A DNA stretch of 64,000 bases from Nocardia abscessus NBRC 100374 (GTDB taxonomy: Bacteria > Actinomycetota > Actinomycetes > Mycobacteriales > Mycobacteriaceae). A program made the position numbers and the translations under genes. Below the pieces are notes generated by a model. That model searched no databases, was not told the DNA's origin, and worked only from the letters and a program-made list of their open reading frames with translations. The stretch is from NCBI RefSeq assembly GCF_000308455.1, contig NZ_BAFP01000028.1, positions 1 through 64,000 on the forward strand. Direction: 5' to 3'. Positions within the stretch are counted from its first letter, which is position 1, and each line of letters starts with the position of its first letter. This document shows, piece after piece, positions 35,902 through 44,695 of the stretch.

Positions 35902-37698
35902 TCAGCCCGCGGCGACGGGCTCCTGACGGGTGTCGTGGCGCAGGCCGATGGACATGACGTCGGACGGCTCGTCCAGTTCGATACGGTGCCAGCGGTTTCG
36001 GGGGACGACGAAGGCTTCTCCGGCGGTGAGGCGGACCATCGTCTCGTCGTCGCCGAGACGTTCCGGCCGCAGGTACAGGCGCAGCGCGCCGGTCAGGCAG
36101 CACACCGCTTCGTCGCTGCCGGGGTGCACTTCCCAGTGGTCGGCGTGCACGTCGGCGTCGGTTTCGACGCGGAAGGTCGCGAGTTGCCAGCCTCCGTCAC
36201 CGGTGCTCATCCGGCGTTCACCGGCTGCGACGTGACCATCCGGGTCGAAATGGATGGCACGGCGGAACAAGTCGATCGGTGCGTGGGTCATAGTGTGTCC
36301 TTTCGTTGCGATCTGGTGGCGCCTTGTCGGAAGCAAGGCCGCGGCGACCACGGTGGCCGTGCCGAACAGCAGCGCCGCACAGCCGAGCGCGAGGGCATAA
36401 CCGTCGTTCAGGGCCGCGGGAGCCGTGCCGTCCCCGGTTCGCGCCGCCGCTATCGTGGCGAGCGTGGCCACGCCGACGCATCCTCCGAGCTGGCGCGCGC
36501 TGTTGAACACCCCGGAGGCCATCCCCGCTTCGTGCGGCACGACGCCCGTGGTCGCCGCCGTGGCGACGGGGGCCAGGCACAGCCCGAGGCCGAAGCCGCC
36601 GAGCAGCGAGGGGCCGAGAACGTCGGCGACGAAGCTGCCATCGGGACTGACGAAGGCGAACCAGCCGATGCCGGCTGTGGTCAGAACCCCGCCGACGACC
36701 AGCGCCGCTTTCGGGGAACGCCGGGCGCCGACTCTGGTGGCCACCACCGTGCCGACGATGACGCTGAGCGAGAACGGCACGAAAGCTGCGCCCGCCGCCC
36801 CCGCGCTCATGTTCAGAACCTGCTGCAGGTACAGCGACAACAGATAGAACGCACTGAATTGCCCGGCCGCGGCGAGGAATACGAAAAGGTTCGCTCCGGT
36901 CACCCAGCGGTTACCGAATAGGCCGAGCCGCACCAGTGGCGTCGATGCGCGAGCCTCGACCGCGAGAAAGCCGGCGAGCAACACCGCGCCTGCGCCGAGG
37001 GTGACGGCCGTGGGGGCGGAAAGCCAGCCCTCATGTTCGGTCCGCACCACGCCCACCACCAGCAAACCTATTCCGCCGGTACCGAGGACAGCGCCCGCCA
37101 CATCGATCCGACCGCGCTCTCCTACCCGGTCGGCGGCGACACCGGCCATCGCCGCGCCGAGGGCGATCGCCACGATCGGAACGTTGATCAGCATCACCCA
37201 GCGCCAGCTCGCGTACTCGGTCAGCAATCCGCCGACCAGCACACCCATGGCGCCACCCGCCGCGTTGACCGCGCTCCACACCCCGAGCGCCCGGATGCGG
37301 GCAGGTCCCTCGGCGAAGGTCGTGGTCAAGGTCGCCAGCGCGGCGGGAGCGACGGCCGCCGCCGCGAGCCCTTGGATCGCTCGGGCGGTGACGAGCTGCC
37401 ATGGCTCCTGGGCGAAACCTCCGGCCAGCGAGGCTGTGCCGAACGCCGCGAGCCCGGCGGCGAACAACCTGCGTCGTCCGAACAGATCGCACGCCTTCCC
37501 GCCGAGTAGTAGGAACCCGCCGAAGGTCAGCGCGTAGATGTGCACCACCCACGCCAGATCGATCGGTGCGAAGCCGAGCTCGGTCCGGATGGCGGGCAGC
37601 GCGACGTTCACCACCGCGAGGTCCAGCGCGACCATGAACTGCGCGACGGCCACCGCGGTCAAGGCGACACCGGGCCGCCCGATGGACTTTCTATACAT
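35902..37698 (-). CDS. MFS drug-efflux transporter (DHA2-like) fused in frame to a cupin
   Basis: A 598-residue reading with two parts. Residues 1-~465 form a 14-helix major facilitator of the EmrB/QacA type (motif LGGKACDLFGRRRLF near 66). Residues ~470-598 form a single cupin (HADHWEVHPGSDEAVCCLTG, then GEAFVVPRNRWHRIE). At the junction, an ATG at 36289-36291 is preceded by AAAGGA 6 nt upstream, so a separate 129-residue cupin (35902-36291) may also be made. No stop or frameshift separates the parts. The gene is divergent from a TetR regulator, and a palindromic operator covers the MFS start codon. The transported compound is unknown. Confidence 0.8.
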   Translation of the reverse strand: MYRKSIGRPGVALTAVAVAQFMVALDLAVVNVALPAIRTELGFAPIDLAWVVHIYALTFGGFLLLGGKACDLFGRRRLFAAGLAAFGTASLAGGFAQEPWQLVTARAIQGLAAAAVAPAALATLTTTFAEGPARIRALGVWSAVNAAGGAMGVLVGGLLTEYASWRWVMLINVPIVAIALGAAMAGVAADRVGERGRIDVAGAVLGTGGIGLLVVGVVRTEHEGWLSAPTAVTLGAGAVLLAGFLAVEARASTPLVRLGLFGNRWVTGANLFVFLAAAGQFSAFYLLSLYLQQVLNMSAGAAGAAFVPFSLSVIVGTVVATRVGARRSPKAALVVGGVLTTAGIGWFAFVSPDGSFVADVLGPSLLGGFGLGLCLAPVATAATTGVVPHEAGMASGVFNSARQLGGCVGVATLATIAAARTGDGTAPAALNDGYALALGCAALLFGTATVVAAALLPTRRHQIATKGHTMTHAPIDLFRRAIHFDPDGHVAAGERRMSTGDGGWQLATFRVETDADVHADHWEVHPGSDEAVCCLTGALRLYLRPERLGDDETMVRLTAGEAFVVPRNRWHRIELDEPSDVMSIGLRHDTRQEPVAAG

Positions 37699-37708
37699 GT
37701 ATAGAAAG
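37687..37708. promoter_or_regulatory. 22-bp perfect palindrome, probable TetR operator
   Basis: Arms CTTTCTATACA and TGTATAGAAAG form a perfect, AT-rich palindrome in a GC-rich region. It covers the MFS ATG (37696-37698) and lies 59 bp from the TetR start. This is the expected arrangement for a TetR repressor controlling its divergent efflux gene. Confidence 0.8.
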
Positions 37709-37767
37709 TAACCGGTTGAGTCGCTCCGTGTCCATACCCGCTTCGGCGCATGGGCGATGATGGACCC

Positions 37768-38430
37768 ATGCCGAGCTCCTCTTCACAGCCGCAGCGCACC
37801 GGCCGACCTGCGCGTATTTCCCGCGCGGAGATCGTCGCGGCGGCCAACGCGGTGATCGATGCCGAGGGTGTGGAGAAACTGACCATGCGCCGCCTGGCCA
37901 CCGAGCTGGGCTGCACGGCGATGGCGCTCTACCACCACGTCCGAGACAAGGAAGACCTGCTCCGGCTACTGCTCAACGACTACGCCGACCAGGTGGTCTG
38001 GCCCGAGCTGCCGGAGGACCCGCGAGAGCGCGTCCGGGTCGCGGCGCGAGCCATGCACGACGTGCTCGCCGCGCGCCCGTGGATCGTGGATATCCTCGCC
38101 GCCGACGACCTTTTGGGCGTTTCGGCGCTGTGGGTCAGCGAATCGATCATCGATGGATTCGTGGCTTGCGGCCTGCCGCTGGACCGCGCCGTCGCCGCCT
38201 ATCGCGCCGTCTGGCACTACACGGCGGGCAACCTCATCGTGCGCGCACGGTCCGCCCGCCGGGCCGCGGAGGATCGCCCCACCTTCCGCGCGCAGGTCTT
38301 CGCCGACCTGGACGCCGAAAGCTACCCCCGCCTGGCCGCCCTCGGCTCCGGCTACCTGTGCCTCGCCGCCCAGGACACCTACGAACTCGGCCTCGATGCC
38401 CTCATCGAGGGTCTGCTGCGAAATCGGTGA
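37768..38430 (+). CDS. TetR-family transcriptional repressor
   Basis: A 220-residue regulator. The N-terminal helix-turn-helix spans ISRAEIVAAANAVIDAEGVEKLTMRRLATELGCTAMALYHHVRDKEDLL (residues ~17-65). The ligand-binding domain is of the tetracycline-repressor C type (WIVDILAADDLLGVSALWVSE, then a C-terminal helical bundle). ATG 37768 is preferred over ATG 37750 because the extra residues are not conserved-looking; neither has a strong ribosome site. It is divergent from the MFS-cupin gene and should bind the palindrome at 37687-37708, releasing it on binding the transporter's substrate. Confidence 0.9.
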   Translation: MPSSSSQPQRTGRPARISRAEIVAAANAVIDAEGVEKLTMRRLATELGCTAMALYHHVRDKEDLLRLLLNDYADQVVWPELPEDPRERVRVAARAMHDVLAARPWIVDILAADDLLGVSALWVSESIIDGFVACGLPLDRAVAAYRAVWHYTAGNLIVRARSARRAAEDRPTFRAQVFADLDAESYPRLAALGSGYLCLAAQDTYELGLDALIEGLLRNR

Positions 38431-38498
38431 GCGGGATCCTCCCGGGAAATCCCTGAGCGGCCATTTCGCCGGGCTCGCGGCAGGCTCGGTCCGGATAC

Positions 38499-38532
38499 AG
38501 TTCGAGCCTGCCACAACGGGCAGGCTCGAACT
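38499..38532. terminator. bidirectional hairpin terminator
   Basis: A 14-bp perfect stem (38499-38512 with 38519-38532) and a 6-nt loop ACAACG, between the converging TetR gene and the M13 peptidase gene. Confidence 0.75.
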
Positions 38533-38566
38533 CACCTCGCGCAGGGTCGGAACGCGACCGGTCGAC

Positions 38567-40615
38567 TCAGAACGTCACCCGCTGGTCCGCAGGTAGGAAC
38601 AGCTTGTCGCCTTCCTTCACCTCGAAGGTCTTGTAGAACTCCGCGAGGTTGCGCACCACCTGGTTGCAGCGGAATTCGGCGGGGGAGTGGTTATCGGCGG
38701 CCAGGTAGCGGATCGTGAGTTCCTTGGTCTGCTTCTCGCGCCAGCTGCGGGCCCAGGACAGGAACATGGTGCGGTAGTCGGGATCGTCGATACCGCGACG
38801 TTTCTCCGCGATGCGGAAGGCGGCCAGCGTGATCTGGAGTCCGCGCAGATCGGCAAGGTTCTCGCCGACGGTGAGCTCGCCGTTGACGTGCTGGCTCGGC
38901 TCGAGGCCCTCCGGTACGAGCGCGTTGTACTGGTCGACGAGTTGCTTGGCCTTGGCCTCGAAGGCGGCACGGTCCTCGGGCGTCCACCAGTCGCGCCGGT
39001 TGCCGTCGCCGTCGTACTTGGAGCCCTGGTCGTCGAAGCCGTGGCCGATCTCGTGTCCGATGGTGGAGCCGACCGCGCCGAAATTGACCGCGGGCAGGGC
39101 GTCCTTGTCGAAGAAAGGCGGCTGGAGGTAGGCGGCCGGGAAGACGATCTGATTGGAAGTCGAGGAATAGTAGGCGTTCACCGTCTGGGGCGGCATGGCC
39201 CACTCGGACTTGTCGACCGGGGTGCCGAGGCGGGCGAACGCGCGCTTGACTTCGAACTCGTTGACGGCGAGCAGGGACTCGATCAGCTTGCCCTTGGTGA
39301 TCTTCAGCTTCGAATAGTCGACCCACTTGTCCGGGTAGCCGATCCTGGGATCGATCTTGTCCAGTTTGGCCAGTGACGCGCTCCTGGTCGCCGGCGACAT
39401 CCAGGTCGAATTCGTGAAATTCTCCCGGTAGGCCGCGATGACGTCGGCCAGCATCTCCTTGGCGCGCTCCTTGGCGTCCGGCGGAAAGTGCTTCGCCACG
39501 TACAGTTTCCCGAGCTGCTCGCCGAGATGCTCATCGACGATGCCGACCCCGTACTTCCACCGCTCGGGACGCTCGTCCTGCCCGTTGAGCACCTTGCCCT
39601 TGAACTCGAAATTCGCGTCGTTGACGGCCTTGGGCAGGTAGGGAGCGAACTCCCGCAGCACGTACAGCTTCAGATAATCCCGCCACGTGGCGATGTCCAC
39701 CTCGGTCCACAGCTGACCGGCCGCCGTGAGGTAGGACGGCTGATTGACCACCATCGTCGCGAACAGCTCGCGCGGGCGATCGGTGTTCCCCGCCAGCCAC
39801 GGATCCCAGTCGAAGCCCGGGGCCAGTGCGGTCATATCCGCCCAGCTGTACACGTTGTACGTCGCGTCGGTGTCGCGGTTGCGCACGTTGTCCCAGTGTG
39901 CGGGTGCGATGCGCTTCTCCAGGTCGAACACCCGCCCGGCGGTCCCGGCCGGGTCGGTCAGCCCGGCGCCCGCGGCGAGGCGTTCGAGGAAGATCCGGTA
40001 CTGCGCGAGCACCTCGGCGTACTCCGGCTTCCGGTAGTACTGCTCACTGAGTCCGAGACCGGACTGGCCGACCGAGGGAATATAGGCGTTGGAGTTCTTC
40101 CGGTCGACGCCGATGCCGAGGCCGATCAGCCCGCCGATCGGCAGCTCGGCCATCACTTTCGCCAGGTCCTGCTTGGTCGCGGCGCCGTCGACCTTGGCGA
40201 ACAGCGGCGCCAGCGGCGTCATGCCCAGGCGTTCGATCTCGTCCCAGTCCAGGCGCGCGTCGAAGAGGTCCTTGATCTGCTGCTCCTCCGACCCCGGCTT
40301 CGGATCGCGGATTCCCTCGATGATCTCCCGCAGCTGCTGCTGCGTGCGCTCGGCCGCCTCACTCGTCGAGCCGAAGGCCACCTTGTCCGGCGGCAGCTGG
40401 TACTCCCGCAGCCACTTGCCGTTGACGTGCCGGTACAGATCGTCCTGCGGCCGGATCGTCTCGTCCGCGCCGGTGAGATCGACGCCGGTGAGCGTCCGGC
40501 TCGCGGGTTCGGCGTCGTCCGAGCACGCGACCAGCGCGGCGACAGCCGGGACCGCGCCGAGTGCGATCAGGAAGGCACGACGATCCAGCTTCGCTGGCCG
40601 ACCGGTAGATGTCAC
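38567..40615 (-). CDS. M13 (neprilysin-like) zinc metallopeptidase with Tat lipoprotein leader
   Basis: A 682-residue zinc endopeptidase. The active site GHEIGHGFDDQGSKYDGDGN is near residue 522 (HExxH), with the third zinc ligand in GENLADLRG near 587 and the NAYYS substrate segment near 484. The first 35 residues hold a twin-arginine motif (DRRAFLIALG) and a lipobox-like LVACS, so the enzyme is probably exported and membrane-anchored. The GTG at 40613-40615 is chosen because GAGAGG lies 6 nt upstream and the leader begins there. Mycobacterial Zmp1 belongs to the same family but lacks such a leader. The physiological substrate is unknown. Confidence 0.9.
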   Translation of the reverse strand: MTSTGRPAKLDRRAFLIALGAVPAVAALVACSDDAEPASRTLTGVDLTGADETIRPQDDLYRHVNGKWLREYQLPPDKVAFGSTSEAAERTQQQLREIIEGIRDPKPGSEEQQIKDLFDARLDWDEIERLGMTPLAPLFAKVDGAATKQDLAKVMAELPIGGLIGLGIGVDRKNSNAYIPSVGQSGLGLSEQYYRKPEYAEVLAQYRIFLERLAAGAGLTDPAGTAGRVFDLEKRIAPAHWDNVRNRDTDATYNVYSWADMTALAPGFDWDPWLAGNTDRPRELFATMVVNQPSYLTAAGQLWTEVDIATWRDYLKLYVLREFAPYLPKAVNDANFEFKGKVLNGQDERPERWKYGVGIVDEHLGEQLGKLYVAKHFPPDAKERAKEMLADVIAAYRENFTNSTWMSPATRSASLAKLDKIDPRIGYPDKWVDYSKLKITKGKLIESLLAVNEFEVKRAFARLGTPVDKSEWAMPPQTVNAYYSSTSNQIVFPAAYLQPPFFDKDALPAVNFGAVGSTIGHEIGHGFDDQGSKYDGDGNRRDWWTPEDRAAFEAKAKQLVDQYNALVPEGLEPSQHVNGELTVGENLADLRGLQITLAAFRIAEKRRGIDDPDYRTMFLSWARSWREKQTKELTIRYLAADNHSPAEFRCNQVVRNLAEFYKTFEVKEGDKLFLPADQRVTF

Positions 40616-40740
40616 GAGAGTCCTCTCCCCGACGCGGCGTTGCCGCAGATGTACGAAGGCAGCCTTGCAGGACACGAGGCTACCGGCGTGGAGGCGGTCC
40701 AGCCCGGATTGGGGAATGGGCACCGCCGTGTGGCCCCGAT

Positions 40741-40770
40741 TTGGGAACGACCTGCGGATTCCCATACACT
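40741..40770 (+). promoter_or_regulatory. promoter of the first half of the spc operon
   Basis: -35 TTGGGA (40741-40746), an 18-bp gap and -10 TACACT (40765-40770), followed by AGACCGGTTGCCTGCG. Almost the same -10/initial transcribed sequence precedes rpsH at 57485. The leader to rplN is about 175 nt. Confidence 0.65.
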
Positions 40771-40952
40771 AGACCGGTTGCCTGCGGGAGCTATGCCCGC
40801 AATCCGGCAGTGAACCCCCAGTGGTTGGTTCCGCGTTTCTTGCTCGAACCGAGGAAAACCGCTGGCAGGCGCGCGTCCGGAGGGCAACCGACCATGCCCG
40901 TCGGGTCGGCAATCCGGCGTGCACATACGTCCAGGTCAAGGAGGACGCTGAA

Positions 40953-41321
40953 GTGATTCAGCAGGAGTCGCGACTGCGCGTCGCCGACAACACGGGTGCG
41001 AAGGAGATTCTCTGCATCCGCGTTCTCGGCGGTTCGTCGCGTCGCTATGCCGGTATCGGCGACATCATCGTCGCTACCGTGAAGGACGCCATCCCCGGTG
41101 GCAACGTGAAGCGGGGTGACGTCGTCAAGGCCGTCGTCGTGCGCACCACCAAGGAGCGCCGTCGTCCGGATGGTTCCTACATCAAGTTCGACGAGAACGC
41201 GGCCGTGCTCATCAAGGCGGACAACGACCCGCGCGGCACTCGCATCTTCGGCCCGGTGGGCCGCGAACTGCGCGACAAGAAGTTCATGAAGATCGTGTCG
41301 CTGGCTCCGGAGGTGCTCTGA
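40953..41321 (+). CDS. rplN: 50S ribosomal protein L14
   Basis: A 122-residue universal ribosomal protein binding 23S rRNA at the subunit interface. Its start [18 protein letters not shown] and end [13 protein letters not shown] are the standard L14 sequence and length. GTG 40953 follows AAGGAGG by 8 nt; the frame upstream is leader. It is the first gene of the partial spc operon, 1 bp ahead of rplX. In most actinobacteria it follows rpsQ, but here an M13 peptidase gene on the opposite strand lies upstream. Confidence 0.98.
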   Translation: MIQQESRLRVADNTGAKEILCIRVLGGSSRRYAGIGDIIVATVKDAIPGGNVKRGDVVKAVVVRTTKERRRPDGSYIKFDENAAVLIKADNDPRGTRIFGPVGRELRDKKFMKIVSLAPEVL

Positions 41322-41322
41322 C

Positions 41323-41640
41323 ATGAAGGTGCACAAGGGTGACACCGTGCTCGTCATCTCGGGCAAGGACAAGGGCGCCAAGGGCAAGGTCATCCAGGCC
41401 TACCCGAAGGAGAACCGGGTCCTCGTCGAGGGCGTGAACCGGATCAAGAAGCACGTCGCGAACTCCGCCAACCAGCGCGGCGCCTCCTCGGGCGGCATCG
41501 TGACCCAGGAAGCCCCCATCCACGTCTCGAACGTGATGGTCGTCGACTCCGACGGCAAGCCGGCCCGTATCGGCTACCGGACCGACGAGGAGAGCGGCAA
41601 GCGGGTCCGGATCTCCCGTAAGAACGGGAAGGACATCTGA
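41323..41640 (+). CDS. rplX: 50S ribosomal protein L24
   Basis: A 105-residue assembly-initiating protein of the large subunit. The KOW motif [22 protein letters not shown] is at the N-terminus, and [21 protein letters not shown] is in the second half. The ATG lies 1 bp after the rplN stop. Length and order (L14-L24-L5) are standard. Confidence 0.98.
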   Translation: MKVHKGDTVLVISGKDKGAKGKVIQAYPKENRVLVEGVNRIKKHVANSANQRGASSGGIVTQEAPIHVSNVMVVDSDGKPARIGYRTDEESGKRVRISRKNGKDI

Positions 41641-41641
41641 T

Positions 41642-42205
41642 ATGACCACGACGGAAAAAGTGCAGCCCCGGCTGAAGCAGCGCTACCGCGAAGAAATCAA
41701 GGAAGCGCTGAACAAGGAATTCGACTACGCCAACGTGATGCAGATCCCGGGCGTGGTGAAGGTCGTCGTCAACATGGGTGTCGGCGACGCCGCCCGCGAC
41801 GCGAAGCTGATCAACGGCGCCGTCGAGGACCTGGCCCTGATCACCGGTCAGAAGCCGCAGATCCGCAAGGCGACCAAGTCCATCGCGCAGTTCAAGCTGC
41901 GTGAGGGCATGCCGATCGGCGCCAAGGTCACCCTGCGCGGCGACCGGATGTGGGAGTTCCTCGACCGCCTGGTCTCCATCGCGCTGCCCCGTATCCGCGA
42001 CTTCCGCGGCCTGTCGCCGAAGCAGTTCGACGGCAACGGCAACTACACGTTCGGCCTGAGCGAGCAGTCGATGTTCCACGAGATCGACGTGGACCGCATC
42101 GACCGTCCGCGTGGTATGGACATCACCGTGGTGACCACCGCGACCAACAACGAAGAAGGCCGTGCCCTGCTCAAGCACCTCGGCTTCCCGTTCAAGGAGA
42201 ACTGA
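41642..42205 (+). CDS. rplE: 50S ribosomal protein L5
   Basis: A 187-residue protein that binds 5S rRNA in the central protuberance. Recognised by [49 protein letters not shown] and the C-terminal [11 protein letters not shown]. The ATG lies 1 bp after the rplX stop, and rpsZ follows after 4 bp. Confidence 0.98.
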   Translation: MTTTEKVQPRLKQRYREEIKEALNKEFDYANVMQIPGVVKVVVNMGVGDAARDAKLINGAVEDLALITGQKPQIRKATKSIAQFKLREGMPIGAKVTLRGDRMWEFLDRLVSIALPRIRDFRGLSPKQFDGNGNYTFGLSEQSMFHEIDVDRIDRPRGMDITVVTTATNNEEGRALLKHLGFPFKEN

Positions 42206-42209
42206 GCAC

Positions 42210-42395
42210 ATGGCAAAGAAAGCACTGGTCAACAAGGCCAACGCCAAGCCCAAGTTTGCGGTCCGCGCCTACACCCGCTGCCAGCGGTGCGGTCGCCCGC
42301 ACGCGGTCTACCGCAAGTTCGGCCTCTGCCGCGTGTGCCTGCGCGAGATGGCGCACCGGGGCGAGCTGCCGGGCGTGCACAAGAGCTCCTGGTGA
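42210..42395 (+). CDS. rpsZ: 30S ribosomal protein S14 type Z (zinc-binding)
   Basis: A 61-residue S14 of the short zinc-ribbon type: [20 protein letters not shown] supplies two CxxC pairs. It is the last ribosomal gene before the operon is interrupted; a terminator follows 39 bp later. In most actinobacteria rpsH follows directly, but here rpsH is 15 kb away. The final ~20 bp of this gene and its terminator recur at 50488-50586. Confidence 0.98.
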   Translation: MAKKALVNKANAKPKFAVRAYTRCQRCGRPHAVYRKFGLCRVCLREMAHRGELPGVHKSSW

Positions 42396-42434
42396 GCTCG
42401 CGCTCCTCGTGAGCGCACCCGGATAGCAAGACAC

Positions 42435-42469
42435 CGAGGGCACGGACTCACACCGAGTCCGTGCCCTCG
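42435..42469 (+). terminator. strong terminator after rpsZ
   Basis: A 15-bp perfect GC-rich stem (42435-42449 with 42455-42469) and a 5-nt loop ACACC. No T-run follows. The same arm sequence (CGAGGGCACGGACTC) reappears in the terminator at 50548-50586. Confidence 0.85.
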
Positions 42470-42795
42470 CCGTCCATGGAGGCGCTTCCACCGCGGCAAC
42501 ACTGATCGGACGCGGTTTCCCGCCGCGAACGCCGCCGTGGAGTGTTCGACCGAAGCTGGAATCCCGCGCCGGCTCACCGGCGGCCGCCGCGACCGTGCCT
42601 CCGAGTCGCACGAGGCGATCACCGCCATGGAACGGCGTCTTGCCAGTCCTTCGTTCCTCTGACTGTCGAGGGATCTGATATGTGGCCGACCTCGGCTGTG
42701 ATTTGTCCGGGATATCCAGTTCGATGACACGTTTTGTGTCGATAGCGCTTAACGTCGCGGGGGCACAACAGTTGGTTCGGAAGGTGGCAGCGAGC

Positions 42796-44349
42796 GTGAC
42801 AGGTACCGAGGCGAAGCTTGATGAACTGGTCAAGATCCTGGCGATCGCTGCGGAACCGGCGGGTGAGGCCGGTGCCGCCAAGCGGGAGAAGAAGGGCGTT
42901 CCGAGCGTTCGCCAGCGTGTGAACATGCTGCTCGACCGCGGGACGTTCATCGAGACCGGTGCGTTGGCTCGTCAGCCCGACCGACCGGATGCTCTCTACG
43001 GTGACGGGCTGGTCACCGGTCGCGGTCTGATCGGGGGCCGTCCGGTGGTGGTGATCGCCCACGATCAGACCGTGTACGGCGGGTCGGTCGGTATCACGTC
43101 CGCCCGCAAGTTCATGCGGGCGCTGCAACTCGCGTTCGACAACGCATGCCCGGTGGTGACGATCAATGATTCCGGCGGTGCGCGTATCCAGGACGCGGTG
43201 GGTTCGATCGCTTCGTTCGGTGATATTTCCCGGGTGTTGGAGAAACTGTCCGGGTATGTGCCACAGGTGTCGATCATTCTCGGCAAGTGTGCGGCGGGTT
43301 CGGTGTACGGGCCGATCAACACCGACGTGCTCATCGGCACCAAGGATTCCTACATGTTCGTTACCGGACCGGAGGTGATCAAAGCCGTCAACGGTGAGGA
43401 CGTCACCGCCGAGGAGCTCGGTGGCGCCGAGGTACAGGCCAGACGCGGCACCCTGCATCACGTGGCCGACACCGAGCAGGAAGCGTACGAGTGGGCGCGC
43501 AATTACCTGAGCTACATGCCGACGAGCTGTCTCGAGCAACCGCCGATCGTGAACCCCGGCCTGGAGCCGGAGATCACTGCTACCGATCGCGAGCTCGACA
43601 CGATCATCCCGGATTCCGATCGCGCCGGTTACGACATGCACGAGATCCTGCTGCGGATCTTCGACGACGGTGAATTCCACGAAATCCGCGCCGCGTTCGC
43701 CCCGAATCTGATCACCGGGTTCGCCAGGGTCGACGGCTATCCGGTCGGTGTGATCGCCAACCAGCCGTTGGTGCTCGGTGGTTCCATCGACGCCGCCTGC
43801 TCGGACAAGTCGACCTACTTCATCCGGCTCTGCGATGCGTTCAATATCCCGCTGGTGTTCGTCGCGGACACCCCGGGCGTGCTGCCGGGCCTCGAGCAGG
43901 AAGCCAACGGTGTGATCATCCGCGGCGGGCGGGTCCCGCGTGCGATCATCGAGGCGACGGTCCCGATCATCAACCTGGTCGTGCGCAAGTCTTACGGTGG
44001 CGCCTACGGCATGATGGCGGCCCGACAGGTAGGTGCCGATATCAGTTTCGCCTGGCCGACGGCTCGGATCGCTGTGATCGGCGCCGACAGCGCGGTCGAC
44101 CTCATCGGCAAGCGGCAATTGGCGGCGGTGCCGGAGGAGCATCGGGCAGCGGCGCGCGAGTTCATGATCAACCAGTACAACGAGACGATCGCCACCCCGT
44201 GGATCGCCGCCGAACGCGGCTACATCGACGCGGTCATCGAACCGGCGCGCACCCGTCTGGAGATCCGGAGCGCGCTGCGCCTGTTGCGGGACAAGCCGCC
44301 GGTCAAGCCGGAGTTCAACCCGCGCAAGCACCCGGTGTACCCGATGTGA
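42796..44349 (+). CDS. acyl-CoA carboxylase, carboxyltransferase beta subunit (AccD/PccB type)
   Basis: About 517 residues. It transfers the carboxyl group from carboxy-biotin to an acyl-CoA (propionyl-, acetyl- or longer) for fatty or mycolic acid supply. The two oxyanion-forming halves are seen in VVTINDSGGARIQDAVGS and the C-terminal RKSYGGAYGMMAARQVGAD, with FVADTPGVLPGLEQE between them. The start is uncertain: GTG 42796 begins a typical N-terminus (TGTEAKLDELVKILAIAAEP), while ATG 42724 or 42682 would add unusual residues. It needs a separate biotin-carboxylase/BCCP subunit, which is not in this window. It sits as the first gene in the region that splits the spc operon. A hairpin terminator at 44626 follows. 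Confidence 0.9.
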   Translation: MTGTEAKLDELVKILAIAAEPAGEAGAAKREKKGVPSVRQRVNMLLDRGTFIETGALARQPDRPDALYGDGLVTGRGLIGGRPVVVIAHDQTVYGGSVGITSARKFMRALQLAFDNACPVVTINDSGGARIQDAVGSIASFGDISRVLEKLSGYVPQVSIILGKCAAGSVYGPINTDVLIGTKDSYMFVTGPEVIKAVNGEDVTAEELGGAEVQARRGTLHHVADTEQEAYEWARNYLSYMPTSCLEQPPIVNPGLEPEITATDRELDTIIPDSDRAGYDMHEILLRIFDDGEFHEIRAAFAPNLITGFARVDGYPVGVIANQPLVLGGSIDAACSDKSTYFIRLCDAFNIPLVFVADTPGVLPGLEQEANGVIIRGGRVPRAIIEATVPIINLVVRKSYGGAYGMMAARQVGADISFAWPTARIAVIGADSAVDLIGKRQLAAVPEEHRAAAREFMINQYNETIATPWIAAERGYIDAVIEPARTRLEIRSALRLLRDKPPVKPEFNPRKHPVYPM

Positions 44350-44625
44350 TCTTCCCGTTGACTCCGCAGCTGGGCGTATGGCACGCCGAGCGCTGTCACA
44401 CCGACAGGTTGCCGGAAGAGTCATGTGGCGACCTTCCTCGACGGATGTCGGCGGCCTGTCGACGTCGCGCCCATCTGGCCACCCTCGGCAGCACCAGCGC
44501 GAGGGAGTCCTGGGCCGCCGGCTTCCTGAAGCCACCGGTAATTGCCGGACGCGACAGAGCCCGCGCGGCGACGGTGTGACTACCGGGCCTGCGCCGAGTA
44601 GCGAATCGCAGACGACCCGAAGAAT
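44350..44625. other. intergenic, no gene recognised
   Basis: Between the carboxyltransferase gene and its terminator I see no credible coding frame, only arginine-rich GC shadows. Confidence 0.5.
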
Positions 44626-44658
44626 GGCGCTGCGGCGGATCCGCTCCGCCGCAGCGCC
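44626..44658. terminator. hairpin terminator between convergent genes
   Basis: A 14-bp perfect stem (44626-44639 with 44645-44658), a 5-nt loop and then TTTC. It can stop the carboxyltransferase transcript and the converging secreted-protein gene. Confidence 0.75.
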
Positions 44659-44695
44659 TTTCGCGACTTCAGCTCAGCAGGTCAATCGCTGATTG

